Positions 36,543-46,000 of a stretch of DNA of 63,260 bases are shown here, piece after piece. The translations under genes and the position numbers were made by a program. The notes below the pieces were generated by a model that made no database searches, was not told the DNA's origin, and was given only the letters and a program-made list of their open reading frames with translations. Source of the DNA: Bacteroidota bacterium (GTDB taxonomy: Bacteria > Bacteroidota > Ignavibacteria > Ignavibacteriales > Ignavibacteriaceae); the NCBI GenBank assembly GCA_023475265.1, contig JAMCWE010000227.1, forward strand, positions 1 through 63,260. Direction: 5' to 3'. How positions within the stretch are numbered: the first letter of the stretch is position 1; every line of letters begins with the position of its first letter.

Positions 36543-37574
36543 ATGGATAAAATCAGATTTGGAATAATTGGACTTGGAATAATGGGACAGAATTATCTTG
36601 ATATCTATAAGACTCAAAACCCTTATACAGAAGTAGCTGCCGTATCAAATCGCTCTACGGATAGATTAAATAGTGTTGCCGAAAAATTTGGGATACCAGA
36701 AAGAGATAGATACGCTGATTATAAAAAAATTCTTGATAGGAAAGATATCGATGCAGTAGTAATTGCAACGCCGGATTTTGCTCATACACAAATGGTACTT
36801 GATGCACTCTCTGCTGGCAAGCATGTTCTTGTTGAGAAGCCTTTAACTATATCAACCAAAGAAGCTGACCAGATTGTGGAAGCTGTTAATAAAACAAAGC
36901 TCAAGTTACAGGTTTCATATAATCATAGATGGCTTTCTTCTTATTATGAAGCAAAGATGCAAATTCAAAGTGGCGAAATAGGAAAACCTTTATTAGCGTA
37001 TGCTAGAAAAAATGATACAATTTTTGTTTCAACTGAAATGATAAATTGGGCTTCAAAAACAAATTCTACTTACTTTTTAAGCGCTCATGATGTTGATCTT
37101 GTCAGATGGTATTTTGATAGCGAGCCGGTTGAAGCAAGAGGCTATGGTATTAAAGAAGTTCTCGTAAAAAAGGGAATTGATACTTATGACCTTATCCAGG
37201 GACAAGTAAAATTTCAAAATGGAAGTATTGCTACTTTTGAATCCGGTTGGATTTATCCTAATACATTTCCAACTATAGTTGATTCTTTTGTAGAAGTGAT
37301 TGGTTCAAGCGGACATATTCACCTTGACCGAAAATACGAATCTATTGAAGTAAGCAGTCAAAAAGGATTTTCTTATCCCAAAACATTTACAAACAAAAAA
37401 ATGTTTGGTAAAATACATGGCTCGCTTAAAGGCTGTCTTGATGCTTTTGCAGATTGCATAATAAATAATACCGATCCGATTGTCAGCGCTTATGATGGAA
37501 GACAGGTTACAGCGATTCTTGAAGCGATTGTAAAATCTGCGGACAACAATGGAGAAACAATTAAAATAAAATGA
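36543..37574 (+). CDS. Gfo/Idh/MocA family oxidoreductase
   Basis: 343 residues. Rossmann motif GIIGLGIMGQNYLDIY, then VIATPDFAHTQMVLDAL, the signature EKPLTISTKEAD with catalytic Lys, the YNHRW segment, and the C-terminal alpha/beta domain. Uses NAD(P) to oxidise or reduce a sugar, inositol or sugar acid. Ribosome site AACGGAGGTATAA. It overlaps the next gene by four bases (ATGA), so both are co-translated. Downstream of the lyase gene by 48 bases. Confidence 0.92.
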   Translation: MDKIRFGIIGLGIMGQNYLDIYKTQNPYTEVAAVSNRSTDRLNSVAEKFGIPERDRYADYKKILDRKDIDAVVIATPDFAHTQMVLDALSAGKHVLVEKPLTISTKEADQIVEAVNKTKLKLQVSYNHRWLSSYYEAKMQIQSGEIGKPLLAYARKNDTIFVSTEMINWASKTNSTYFLSAHDVDLVRWYFDSEPVEARGYGIKEVLVKKGIDTYDLIQGQVKFQNGSIATFESGWIYPNTFPTIVDSFVEVIGSSGHIHLDRKYESIEVSSQKGFSYPKTFTNKKMFGKIHGSLKGCLDAFADCIINNTDPIVSAYDGRQVTAILEAIVKSADNNGETIKIK

Positions 37575-38329
37575 GTATTATTAATAATGAATTGTTATTC
37601 TATGATTGTAACGCTTTTATCGGGAATCATCAAAATCCATATGTTGATTCTCCCTTTGAATTAAATATGCTTGAAGATACAATTAAAGCATCCGGTTTGA
37701 ATGGAAGCCTTGTTTACCATTCAGCATCTGTTTTGTATGATGCTTCTTATGGGAATAAAAAATTAATTGAAGAGACAAAAAATAAATCTGGTTTACATCT
37801 GATTTGGATTGCTATTCCCGAACTATGTAATCCTGAAAAAGAAGCAGAGTTGTTTTTTTCACAAATCATTGAGAACAAAATTTCTGCAATAAAAATTTTT
37901 CCTAGGTACCATAATTATAATGTATCTACCGGCGCAATTGATAAGCTGCTTTCATTTTTAGATGAAGAAAAAATTCCTTTATTAGTAAATCAAGAGGAAA
38001 TATCGTGGGATGAAATAACTTATATTCTTGCAAAATATAAAAATGTTCCGTTTCTTTTGCAGAGCACCGGCTATCGTATGGAACGTTATATAATTTCTTT
38101 TTTCGAGAAGTATAAAAATTTTTATCTCGATATTTCGCGTTATCAAGCGCATGGGGGAATTGAATATCTTTGCAGGCAATTTGGTTCCGAACATATTTTC
38201 TTCGGAAGCGGAATGCCGGTATTTTCTCCTGAACCAATAATGATGATGATTGATAATGCCAAAATTTCATTAGAAGAAAAACAAAATATTTCAAGTAAAA
38301 ATTTATTAAGGCTGATAGATCGTGGTTAA
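37571..38329 (+). CDS. Amidohydrolase-like (family 2) TIM-barrel protein, degenerate metal site
   Basis: 252 residues of the amidohydrolase-2 fold (DCNAFIGNHQNPYVDSP at the start, AIKIFPRYHNYN in mid barrel, LYLDISRYQAHGG, HIFFGSGMPVFSPEPIMMMI near the end). The N-terminal HxH and the late Asp of metal-dependent members are replaced (DCNAFIG, GSGMPV), while the paralogue next door keeps them. It may be structural, or a partner subunit of that paralogue. Overlaps both neighbours. Confidence 0.75.
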   Translation: MSIINNELLFYDCNAFIGNHQNPYVDSPFELNMLEDTIKASGLNGSLVYHSASVLYDASYGNKKLIEETKNKSGLHLIWIAIPELCNPEKEAELFFSQIIENKISAIKIFPRYHNYNVSTGAIDKLLSFLDEEKIPLLVNQEEISWDEITYILAKYKNVPFLLQSTGYRMERYIISFFEKYKNFYLDISRYQAHGGIEYLCRQFGSEHIFFGSGMPVFSPEPIMMMIDNAKISLEEKQNISSKNLLRLIDRG

Positions 38330-39089
38330 AAGTGATATTGATATTATTGATATACATGCTCATCTTGGAAGTTATTTCCAATTTCCAATTAGACAAAATG
38401 AAATTAAAGAAATTATTGAAATAGCTGAATCCTATGGAATTAAAAAAATGTGTGTCAGCCATTTGATTGCTTTTTTATATGATGCAAAAGAAGGTAACTC
38501 ACTAACTCTTAGCGGAATCAATGATTTTAAAAAATTGTTTTTATTTGGCGGCGTTATCGACCCACGATGGAGTGAAACTAAAATTGAAACCGAGTATTTG
38601 AATATTAATCCTAAAGTTTCAATGTGGAATGAACTTCATCCTGCGCTGCATCAATATCCGATTTCTGGAATCGGTTATAAAGTTATACTCGACCTAATTA
38701 AGAAAAATCCTAAACCGGTTCTTTTTCACACAGATGAAAGCGATCAGTATTCTAAGCCCGGACAGATAGAAGAATTGGCAAAATTATATCCGGAAATTCC
38801 ATTTATTATTGGGCACAGCGGCAATGTTATCGGAGGTTTTGAGATTGCGGTAGAAATTGTAAAAAAATATGATAATGCTTTTCTTGACAGCACATTCTCA
38901 CGGAATTATTTTGGCTTGATGAAATGGATGATAGAGGAAGTCGGAGCTGAAAAAATTCTTTTTGGAAGTGATATGCCTTTCTTAAATGGTGCAGCTCAAA
39001 TAGGAAAATTGTATGAAGCCGGTGTAACCGATAATGATAGACAAAAAATATTTCATGATAACGCTGCAAAGCTTTTACAAATCAATTGA
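38322..39089 (+). CDS. Amidohydrolase family 2 metal-dependent hydrolase
   Basis: 255 residues, GTG start overlapping the upstream gene by eight bases. Metal ligands of the family are visible: IIDIHAHLGS (HxH), VLFHTDESD (His), FIIGHSGNV (His), and the late Asp in ILFGSDMPFLNGA. Family 2 members hydrolyse lactones or decarboxylate; here a sugar lactone is plausible because of the neighbouring oxidoreductase. Paralogue of the upstream gene with the active site intact. Confidence 0.88.
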   Translation: MVKSDIDIIDIHAHLGSYFQFPIRQNEIKEIIEIAESYGIKKMCVSHLIAFLYDAKEGNSLTLSGINDFKKLFLFGGVIDPRWSETKIETEYLNINPKVSMWNELHPALHQYPISGIGYKVILDLIKKNPKPVLFHTDESDQYSKPGQIEELAKLYPEIPFIIGHSGNVIGGFEIAVEIVKKYDNAFLDSTFSRNYFGLMKWMIEEVGAEKILFGSDMPFLNGAAQIGKLYEAGVTDNDRQKIFHDNAAKLLQIN

Positions 39090-39159
39090 AATTTTTCAAT
39101 TAGTGTTTTATGCATGTTCTCAAGTTATTTGTTTATAAATAGAGTTTCTACAAAATAGT

Positions 39160-39343
39160 TCATTTGTCCTTTCAGAAATTCAATTAGCTTATGAAAAAGG
39201 AGCAGATCTTATAAAAGTCTTTCCAGCGGATGTTGTTGGTATGACATTCTTTAAAGCAAACAATTCCCGGAGATTTTAATTTGGTTTCTGTTGAAGAAGT
39301 TGAAAAGCTCGTAAAAGGCAGCGGCTCAGGAAGAGTCAAGTGA
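39160..39343 (+). pseudogene. Fused relic: KDPG aldolase fragment joined to a KDG kinase tail
   Basis: At 39172 one frame reads SEIQLAYEKGADLIKVFPAD and VVGMTFFKA, the strand with the KVFPAD motif of 2-keto-3-deoxy-6-phosphogluconate aldolase (Eda). From 39266 a different frame reads PGDFNLVSVEEVEKLVKG and SGSGRVK then stop, which looks like the extreme C-terminus of a KDG kinase of the PfkB family (DFNLV ... GRV). The two pieces are about 20 bases apart, so an internal deletion fused the remains of two adjacent genes. The kinase call is less certain than the aldolase call. Confidence 0.65.
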
Positions 39344-39398
39344 TAAAGCATTATGAATTATAAAATTTATTATTCAAAAAAATAATTAAAAAGGAAAA

Positions 39399-40166
39399 AT
39401 GATTTTAGATAAATTCAAATTAGACGGAAAGACAGCTTTAGTAACCGGCTGCAAAAGAGGAATAGGCAGGGCTATGGCAGTAGGTTTGGCTGAAGCCGGA
39501 GCGGATATTATTGGCGTAAGTGCCTCATTAGAACTTGCTGGAAGCGAAGTTGAAAAAGAAATTCTGAATCTCGGAAGAAAATTTAAAGCGTATCAATGTG
39601 ATTTTTCGAAGCGAGAAATGCTGTATGAGTTTATTAAAAAAGTGAAATCAGAAAATGAAAAAATTGACATTCTGATAAATAATGCCGGAACACAACTTCG
39701 CAAACCTGTTGCAGAATTTCCGGATGAATACTGGGATAAGATTATCGAAGTTAATTTGAATTCTCAATTTATTCTTGCGAGAGAATTCGGTAAAGAGATG
39801 ATTAAATGCGGGTACGGTAAAATAGTTTTTACTGCGTCGCTCTTATCCTTTCAAGGAGGAATTACCATCCCTGCATACGCTGCCAGTAAAGGCGGACTTA
39901 AATCATTAACTATGGCATTTGCAAACGAATGGGCAAGTAAGGGTGTAAATGTTAATGCAATTGTGCCCGGTTATATTGCTACAGATAATACCGAAGCGCT
40001 AATAAACGATCCGGTGAGAAACAAACAAATTACCGAAAGGATACCTGCCGGTAGGTGGGGAGAACCAGAAGATTTTAAAGGCGCTATTGTTTATTTATGT
40101 TCGGATGCATCTAAATATGTTAACGGTACAACATTACTTGTTGATGGTGGATGGATGGGAAGATAG
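39399..40166 (+). CDS. kduD: KduD-like short-chain dehydrogenase
   Basis: 255 residues. SDR landmarks: LDGKTALVTGCKRGIGRAMA (TGxxxGxG cofactor site), NNAG (INNAGTQLRKPVAEFPDE), catalytic Ser in TASLLSFQGG, YAASK (Tyr and Lys), and the GGW end. The TGC after the first strand and overall pattern match 2-dehydro-3-deoxy-D-gluconate 5-dehydrogenases (KduD), which interconvert 2,5-diketo-3-deoxygluconate and KDG in uronate breakdown. This fits the heparinase-like lyase upstream and the Eda/KDG kinase remnants. A generic gluconate 5-dehydrogenase cannot be excluded. Confidence 0.8.
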   Translation: MILDKFKLDGKTALVTGCKRGIGRAMAVGLAEAGADIIGVSASLELAGSEVEKEILNLGRKFKAYQCDFSKREMLYEFIKKVKSENEKIDILINNAGTQLRKPVAEFPDEYWDKIIEVNLNSQFILAREFGKEMIKCGYGKIVFTASLLSFQGGITIPAYAASKGGLKSLTMAFANEWASKGVNVNAIVPGYIATDNTEALINDPVRNKQITERIPAGRWGEPEDFKGAIVYLCSDASKYVNGTTLLVDGGWMGR

Positions 40167-40324
40167 TTTAAAATCCTGTCAGAAGAAAAATTATTGATAA
40201 ACTAATATATACTTAACATTTTGTGTCTTATCATGCACTTCATCGCCGTCCAAGGTGGAAATTAATATCGGGGTAAGAGGAAATAAAGGTGGACAAGTTG
40301 GACAAATAAGAAATATCTAATTAA

Positions 40325-40430
40325 TTAAAGCAGATTTACAGCAGCCATTAAATCTGCATTGGGCAGACAGTTTTTGAATTTGTAGATGTGAATAAACCTA
40401 CCTAAGGTAACCAAGTTTGAGTGATGAATA
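40325..40430 (-). pseudogene. Decayed C-terminus of a tyrosine recombinase (relic C)
   Basis: The minus strand ends with NADLMAAVNLL and a stop (TAA at 40327-40325). It is preceded by LVTLGRFIHIYKFKNC, where FIHIYKF occupies the place of the catalytic Y segment. The final AVNLL-stop is identical to relic B. Upstream of about 40430 the reading is lost. The three relics lie on the same strand and share the same end, so they come from one recombinase family. Confidence 0.55.
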
Positions 40431-40507
40431 AAAAAATAGAATAGGAAAAAATGTTTAGGTAGTGCAAGTCGAGATGGAGGATTTGAGGGGAAAAAGAGAA
40501 TTAGAGC

Positions 40508-40539
40508 CTACTCTTCCCGATTATAATCGAGAAGAGTAG
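40508..40539. repeat. 32-bp near-perfect palindrome
   Basis: Arms CTACTCTTC (40508-40516) and GAAGAGTAG (40531-40539) enclose the perfect palindrome CGATTATAATCG (40518-40529), with only one mismatched pair in 32 bases. It lies between the convergent kduD-like and T9SS genes. No U-tract follows on either strand, so a simple terminator is not certain; a protein-binding or recombination site is equally possible. Confidence 0.7.
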
Positions 40540-40590
40540 AATGAAATGATCACAATTCAATTTATGAGACCAAATAATAATAACTGAATT

Positions 40591-42138
40591 TTACTTCAGC
40601 AATTCCATCTTCATTACTTTACTATTATTTCCTTCCGTCAATCTATAAAAATAAATTCCGGATGATAAACCTTGCCTACCGGCAGGCAGGTTGGAAGCGT
40701 TAAATTGAACACTATGAACACCAGCGCTCATTGGTTGATTAATTAAAGTCGATACTTTTTGCCCAAGGAGATTATAAATAGATAAATTTACATTTGAATT
40801 TTCTTTTATTGAAAACACTATTGTAGTACTTGGGTTGAAAGGATTTGGATAATTTTGACGGAGACTGAAATTATCCGGTGCAGAATTTTTATTATTCGTT
40901 ATACCGGTTGTTACTTTATCAGCGGTAACAATATAAAAATTACTTACTTCGCTTTGAGAAATTGATACAGTATTATTTGAAGAGTTAACAACAGTATTAG
41001 AAGCATCAACCCATTGGCTGCTTTGGTCATCCCAATATTTAACTTTCATATTACCCGCGTTAATATTAAATCCGTTAGTTTGAAGACTATCATAATGAAA
41101 TTGAAATTTTACCATCGAATTGAAATTCATGTGCCCACCCATTTTACCGGATTGACTCATTGCGTTCATGCCGTTTGGTAAAAACGTTGCAACTTCAAAA
41201 GCAGCCATCGCGTTTTGAGCAGAATCGTTAGGTACATCATGCGGAAAGACTTCAAGTATCTGACAGTATAATGAATCGGGCATCATTCCACCGCCCATCA
41301 TACCGCCGTTGTTCCATCCGGGATTAACTTCCATCCAATCTGTTGAATCAAATGGATTGAAGAAGCGTTGAGCCTGGCTCATATTTTTATGAATCCATCC
41401 GCCGCCCATATTGCTGTCCATTTGAGTTGAGTCGCGCCAAACTTGTCCGTTTAGCTTATAGACTACAATCATATTCATATAATTAGTTCCCATTTTCCAG
41501 CCGGAGATTGAAATATTAGCGCCGCTGACCGGAAGCTTTGCACCCGATGGAGAAACGTACCAGGGCGGACCGAAGTTAAGGAAATAGTCAGGTGTACCGT
41601 CGTTGTTCGTATCGAGATAATAATGATTGTATATAAAAGTTGAATCGACATGAACGATTCCGTTAAGAGTTATACTTTGAAGTGAATCATGATTCCAGCC
41701 GAAAGCATATCCCATTCCCATGTGTCCGCTTCCTCCCATCATTGAATTATGGCCCATATTATTCCAGAACGAATCGAAGGGCGAGCGCCAAAAATTTCCG
41801 TTAATAGAATATACAACAACCATAGGCAAAAAGTTTAACATACCATTATAAAGCCCGCCGGTAATTGTAATAGTGTCGCCTACTTTAGGTCTAACTGCGG
41901 AACTGCTATCCGGTTTGTACCAGTAAGGACCAAAGTTCAACATGTAATCGGGTTTGTTGTCATTGTTTATATCGAGGTAATACATTCCATTCATCATTGA
42001 TGAGTCGGCGGTAACTTTTCCGGAAACAGTAATTGACTTTAGAGAATCGGGATTAAAGTTGCCGCTGTGCATCCAGCCCTGGCTAAAGCCAAAGGCTGTG
42101 GATAAAAGTATTATTGTAAATAATAATTTAATTTTCAT
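40591..42138 (-). CDS. T9SS-exported Met/His-rich protein with two OB-like repeats
   Basis: 515 residues with signal peptide (LLFTIILLSTAFGFSQG). Two repeats (about 30-120 and 150-235) share SITVSGKV/SITLNGIV, YYLDxNNDxxPDYxLNFGP and a VVYxxNGxxWR strand; the YYLDINNDNKPDY loop looks like a calcium-binding loop. Between and after them are Met/His-rich runs (MGGSGHMGMGYAFGWNH, GGMMGGGMMPD) that could bind copper or another soft metal. C-terminal type IX sorting domain (RQNYPNPFNPST ... KMELLK) is interrupted by an in-frame palindromic insert, LPAGRQG, at 40670-40690. Neighbour of the metal efflux genes, probably a surface metal-binding protein. Confidence 0.75.
   Translation of the reverse strand: MKIKLLFTIILLSTAFGFSQGWMHSGNFNPDSLKSITVSGKVTADSSMMNGMYYLDINNDNKPDYMLNFGPYWYKPDSSSAVRPKVGDTITITGGLYNGMLNFLPMVVVYSINGNFWRSPFDSFWNNMGHNSMMGGSGHMGMGYAFGWNHDSLQSITLNGIVHVDSTFIYNHYYLDTNNDGTPDYFLNFGPPWYVSPSGAKLPVSGANISISGWKMGTNYMNMIVVYKLNGQVWRDSTQMDSNMGGGWIHKNMSQAQRFFNPFDSTDWMEVNPGWNNGGMMGGGMMPDSLYCQILEVFPHDVPNDSAQNAMAAFEVATFLPNGMNAMSQSGKMGGHMNFNSMVKFQFHYDSLQTNGFNINAGNMKVKYWDDQSSQWVDASNTVVNSSNNTVSISQSEVSNFYIVTADKVTTGITNNKNSAPDNFSLRQNYPNPFNPSTTIVFSIKENSNVNLSIYNLLGQKVSTLINQPMSAGVHSVQFNASNLPAGRQGLSSGIYFYRLTEGNNSKVMKMELLK
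40667..40693. repeat. GCCTGCC-type palindromic element inside the T9SS sorting domain
   Basis: AACC-TTGCCT pairs with AGGCA-GGTT around ACCGGC. On the coding (minus) strand it adds LPAGRQG between FNASN and LSSGIYFY, where other sorting domains in this window (for example FNANSLSSGVYFY) have no such residues. Reading frame is kept. Confidence 0.8.
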
Positions 42139-42222
42139 ATAAATATCCTTTGAGATTAAAAATTTTTTAACCGTATTTATTAGTACAATTATTTTAAATA
42201 ATCCAAAACAATAGGGATGTTC

Positions 42223-42645
42223 TCAAATACGAATAACAGTAGAGGTTTCCGCTTTAAATGAGTTATAATATTCTTTAGAGGAATTTAGGTTTGATAGATA
42301 TAAATGTTTCAAAATAGATTCTGTGGGAAAATCTATATTAGCATGAAAGAAATAATAATCAGTAAGCTTAAAACTTTCTGGAAGCGATGATGGCCTGTCG
42401 TCCGCATCTTTAGAAACCTGGCAGCCGCAGTTATCAGAATCGCCGGTATCATTCTTCTTATGATTATCGCAGCAGTTACAGTTTTCATCACCGCAATTTT
42501 TACAGCACGAATCTGTATGGTGATGAATTTTTAATTGATTATGCGAATTGTTAATATTTTTCGATGCACCGAATAGCAAAACCGCCATAGGGATCGTTAA
42601 TATTATTACTTTAAAAATGAAACTATTTCGTTTTATTGAGATCAA
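42223..42645 (-). CDS. Exported Cys/His-rich small protein
   Basis: 140 residues. After an N-terminal hydrophobic helix (FKVIILTIPMAVLLFGAS) comes a dense metal-ligand stretch: HNQLKIHHHTDSCCKNCGDE then NCNCCDNHKK, with further Cys at NCGCQVSKD. Seven or more Cys and five His within fifty residues suggest Cu, Zn or Cd binding in the periplasm. The C-terminal part (YYFFHANIDFPTESILKHLY) lacks ligands. It lies between the RND pump and the T9SS Met-rich protein, on the same strand, so all may be one metal-resistance unit. No family recognised. Confidence 0.7.
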   Translation of the reverse strand: MISIKRNSFIFKVIILTIPMAVLLFGASKNINNSHNQLKIHHHTDSCCKNCGDENCNCCDNHKKNDTGDSDNCGCQVSKDADDRPSSLPESFKLTDYYFFHANIDFPTESILKHLYLSNLNSSKEYYNSFKAETSTVIRI

Positions 42646-43029
42646 TTGGAATTATCACGTTAATTGGCATTAAGCAAACATTTTTTATGCCATAATAAGA
42701 TTCTAAAATGCCTGATTAGAATTACCAATTTTCATTATTTAATTGATTGATAATATTTATCAATTGCAAATATTAAAAATGCCTTCTTAAACATGGAAAA
42801 ATTAAGACAAAACTTGCGCAACTATTGAAGGGGGAAAGAAGAACTTATTCACGAAAAATTTACTTTAATATTACTGAAGACTATAGCGCGGCAAGCAGCA
42901 ATCCATCCCAATTTTTATCTTGATTGATCTCAGAACAAGGATTAGCGATTTACGATTTTTGATTTTTAACTTCTTAAATCGAAAATCAATGCTCCTTGCC
43001 TGCCGCTCCAATATTAAAATGTTAGAAAA
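42646..43029. other. Intergenic region with AT-rich inverted repeat
   Basis: 384 bases between the RND gene and the Cys-rich gene. An imperfect hairpin lies at 42947-42987 (GATTTACGATTT facing AAATCGAAAATC), and CTTGCCTGCCGC at 42995-43006 resembles half of the GCCTGCC palindrome family. The promoter of the Cys-rich gene should lie here. Confidence 0.4.
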
Positions 43030-46000
43030 TTATTTTTCTTCCTCAAAATTATACTTTGTAAATCTCCCAAAGCGTAACGATAAAGCCGGCAGTACAAGAA
43101 GATTTAATAACGTTGATGTTGCAAGTCCGCCAAGTATAACAATTGCCAATGGTCCTTCAATTTCTTTGCCTGCCGAGCCGCTTCCGATTGCTAACGGTAG
43201 TAATCCCAAACCGGTTACCAAAGCTGTCATTAAAATCGGGACGAGCCTTTCCGATGCGCCTAATATTGCTGTTTCGAAATTCCATTCCCTGCCTTCAAAT
43301 TTTACTAAGTGTTCGTAGTGCGAAATTAACATAAGCGAGTTTCTCATTGTTATTCCGAACAAAGTAATGAAGCCTACCATCGAACCAAGACTCATTTGTC
43401 CGCCGGATAAAAGAACAGAAATAATTCCTCCGACAAATGCAAAGGGTAAATTTGACAAAACAAGAAAAAGATTTCTTAAATTTTTCAGAGCAATAAAAAG
43501 CAGTAAAATAATTCCGGCGCCGGCAATTGCGGAATAGATAAACAATTCTCTTCTTGATTTCGCTTGAGCCGCAGCAGTGCCGCCAAATTCAACATAAGTT
43601 CCTTCCGGAAATTTAATAGACGATTCTATTTTTCCCTTTGCATCTTTAACAAATGAAACGACATCTGTTCCTTTAAAATTACAAGTAATAGTCTGCACGC
43701 GCCGGGCTCCGTTATGAAGGATAATATATCTTCCCGAAGTTTCATAAACATCCGCAAGCTGACTTAACTTAACATAAACTCCGTCTGAATTTTTCAATAA
43801 AAGATTTGAAACATTGTTTACGGACTCACGGTCTTTAGAATCCAAAATTGTAGAGACGGTAAATACTTGATTGCCATCGTAGACTTGCCCAACATCTGTC
43901 CCTTGATACGCAGTCTGCACCGCATCGAGAACATCTTTTGAATCAAATCCCCATCGCTGCAAATCATCCTTTCGCAAGTGTACGGTTAGCTGCGGCATTC
44001 CGGGAGGAGATTGTATTTGCACATCAACCGCGCCCGGAACTTTAGAAAGTATCTGCGAAGTTTCTTGCGCAAGATTATCCAAAGAGTTAAGGTCATTTCC
44101 ATAAATATTCAAAACAACAGAAGAAGTATAACCTGAAAGAGTTTCTTCCATTCGCTCGGTTAAGAAAGTATTTACCCCAACATTAACACCAACAAACGAA
44201 GCGAGTGTTTTTCTAATTTCATCTTGAGCCTTTACCATCTGCTCGCTGTTTAACGGCTTTAATTGAATTTCAAACTCGCTATAATTTGTTCCCCATGTAT
44301 CATCGCCTTTCTCCGCTCGGCCTGTACGTTCTCCAATTGTTTGAATAAACGGCAGCTTCATAAGAGCCGCTGATATTTTTTTACTGAGCTCTAATGATTC
44401 ATTTATAGAAGTTCCGGGAACTGCAGAAACATGCGCAATAAAATGTCCTTCCTTTAGTGCAGGTATAAAGCTTTCTCCAAAGAAGGGCAAAGCAGTAAAT
44501 CCGGCAAGAGTAATAATTATAACTGCAGTAATTACTTTCCCGGAATTCACTTCCACTTTGTTTAGAATAATTTTGTATTTATTCTTTAACCAAACTACAA
44601 AAGGAGATTCTTTCCTCCCTGCCTGTCCGGCAGGCAAGTCAACAATTTTTTGATTTCCAAGAAGAACAAGGCTTAGCGCCGGTGTTACTGTAAGAGCAAC
44701 AAGAAGCGAGGCTAGAACAGAAAATATGTAGGCTATTCCAAGAGGAGAAAAAAGTTTTCCCGCTATACCGGAAAGTGTAAGTATGGGAATGAAAACGAGC
44801 ACTACTGCAAACGTAGCATAAATTACCGCGGTCCGGACTTCAAGCGAAGCATTGAGCACTACCCAGAAATTAGGCTTTGGATTTTTCAGAGAACGATTTT
44901 CTTTAAGTCTTCTTAGAATATTTTCAACATCAATTACAGCATCGTCGACGACTTCTCCAATGGCAATAGCAAGACCGCCGAGCGTCATTGTGTTTATTGT
45001 TAATCCGAATGATTGCAAAGCAACAATGCCGGCAAGCAGCGAAAGCGGAATTGCGGTGCATGAAATTGCCGCCGTTCTAAAATTAAAGAGGAAGAGAAGT
45101 AAAACTAATACAACTAAAACAGCGCCCAGTATCAGCGAGCCTTCGATATTGCCAAGCGCGGTATGAATGAAATCTGCAGGACGAAATAATGTTATCAAAT
45201 TAATATTTTCAGAATTAACCGCAGGCCGCATGTCTCTTAATGCTGCTTCAACATTTTTAGTAACTTCAAGAGTGTTGGTTCCATACTGACCGTAAATCAT
45301 CATCATTACGCCGGGTGAACCTTCAATTGTTGCGCTGCCTATCGGCGGTTCCGGTGCAATTAGAACGTCTGCTACATCGCCGAGAGTTATGTTCAGATTA
45401 TTTTTGTGAAGAATAACTGTCTTAGCGAGATCAGCCTCAGTTAAGGATTGCCCTTCTGTTTGAAGTACGATCCGCTGATTATTATTTTCAATAAAGCCGG
45501 AGCCTTCTACAGCAGTTGCGCGCTTTGCAGCAGTGAGTACATCTTCAATTGATAAATTATATTTTATAAGTTCATCCGGATGAACTTGAATTTGAAATTG
45601 TTTAACATCGCCGCCAAACACAGTAACGTTTGCAACGCCGGTTACCGAAAGCAGCCTTCGCCGTAAAACCCAATCTGCAAAAGTTCTCAGTTGCATCGGA
45701 GTTTTTTCTGAAGAGGTTAATCCGATAACAAGCGTAAGCCCGGTGGAAGGAACAAGCGGCGTCATCTCCGGCTGCTTAACGCCAACAGGCAGTTGACCGG
45801 CTAAAGTTGAAAGACGTTCCGTTACAAACTGGCGGTCAATATAAATGTTGCTGCCTTCCTTAAAAGTTGCAGTAACAACAGAAATACCTTGAATTGATTT
45901 TGACCGAAGCGAAGAGATGCCGACAATACCGTTTACGGCATTCTCAATCGGCTGCGTAACCAACACTTCAACTTGTTCCGGTGAAAGCCCGGGCGCTTCT

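Larger units (their letters stand above)
40167..40590. other. Intergenic region with recombinase relic C and a long palindrome
   Basis: Between convergent genes. It contains the third recombinase tail (40325-40430, minus strand) and the 32-bp palindrome at 40508-40539. No gene is readable in the remaining sequence. Confidence 0.5.
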
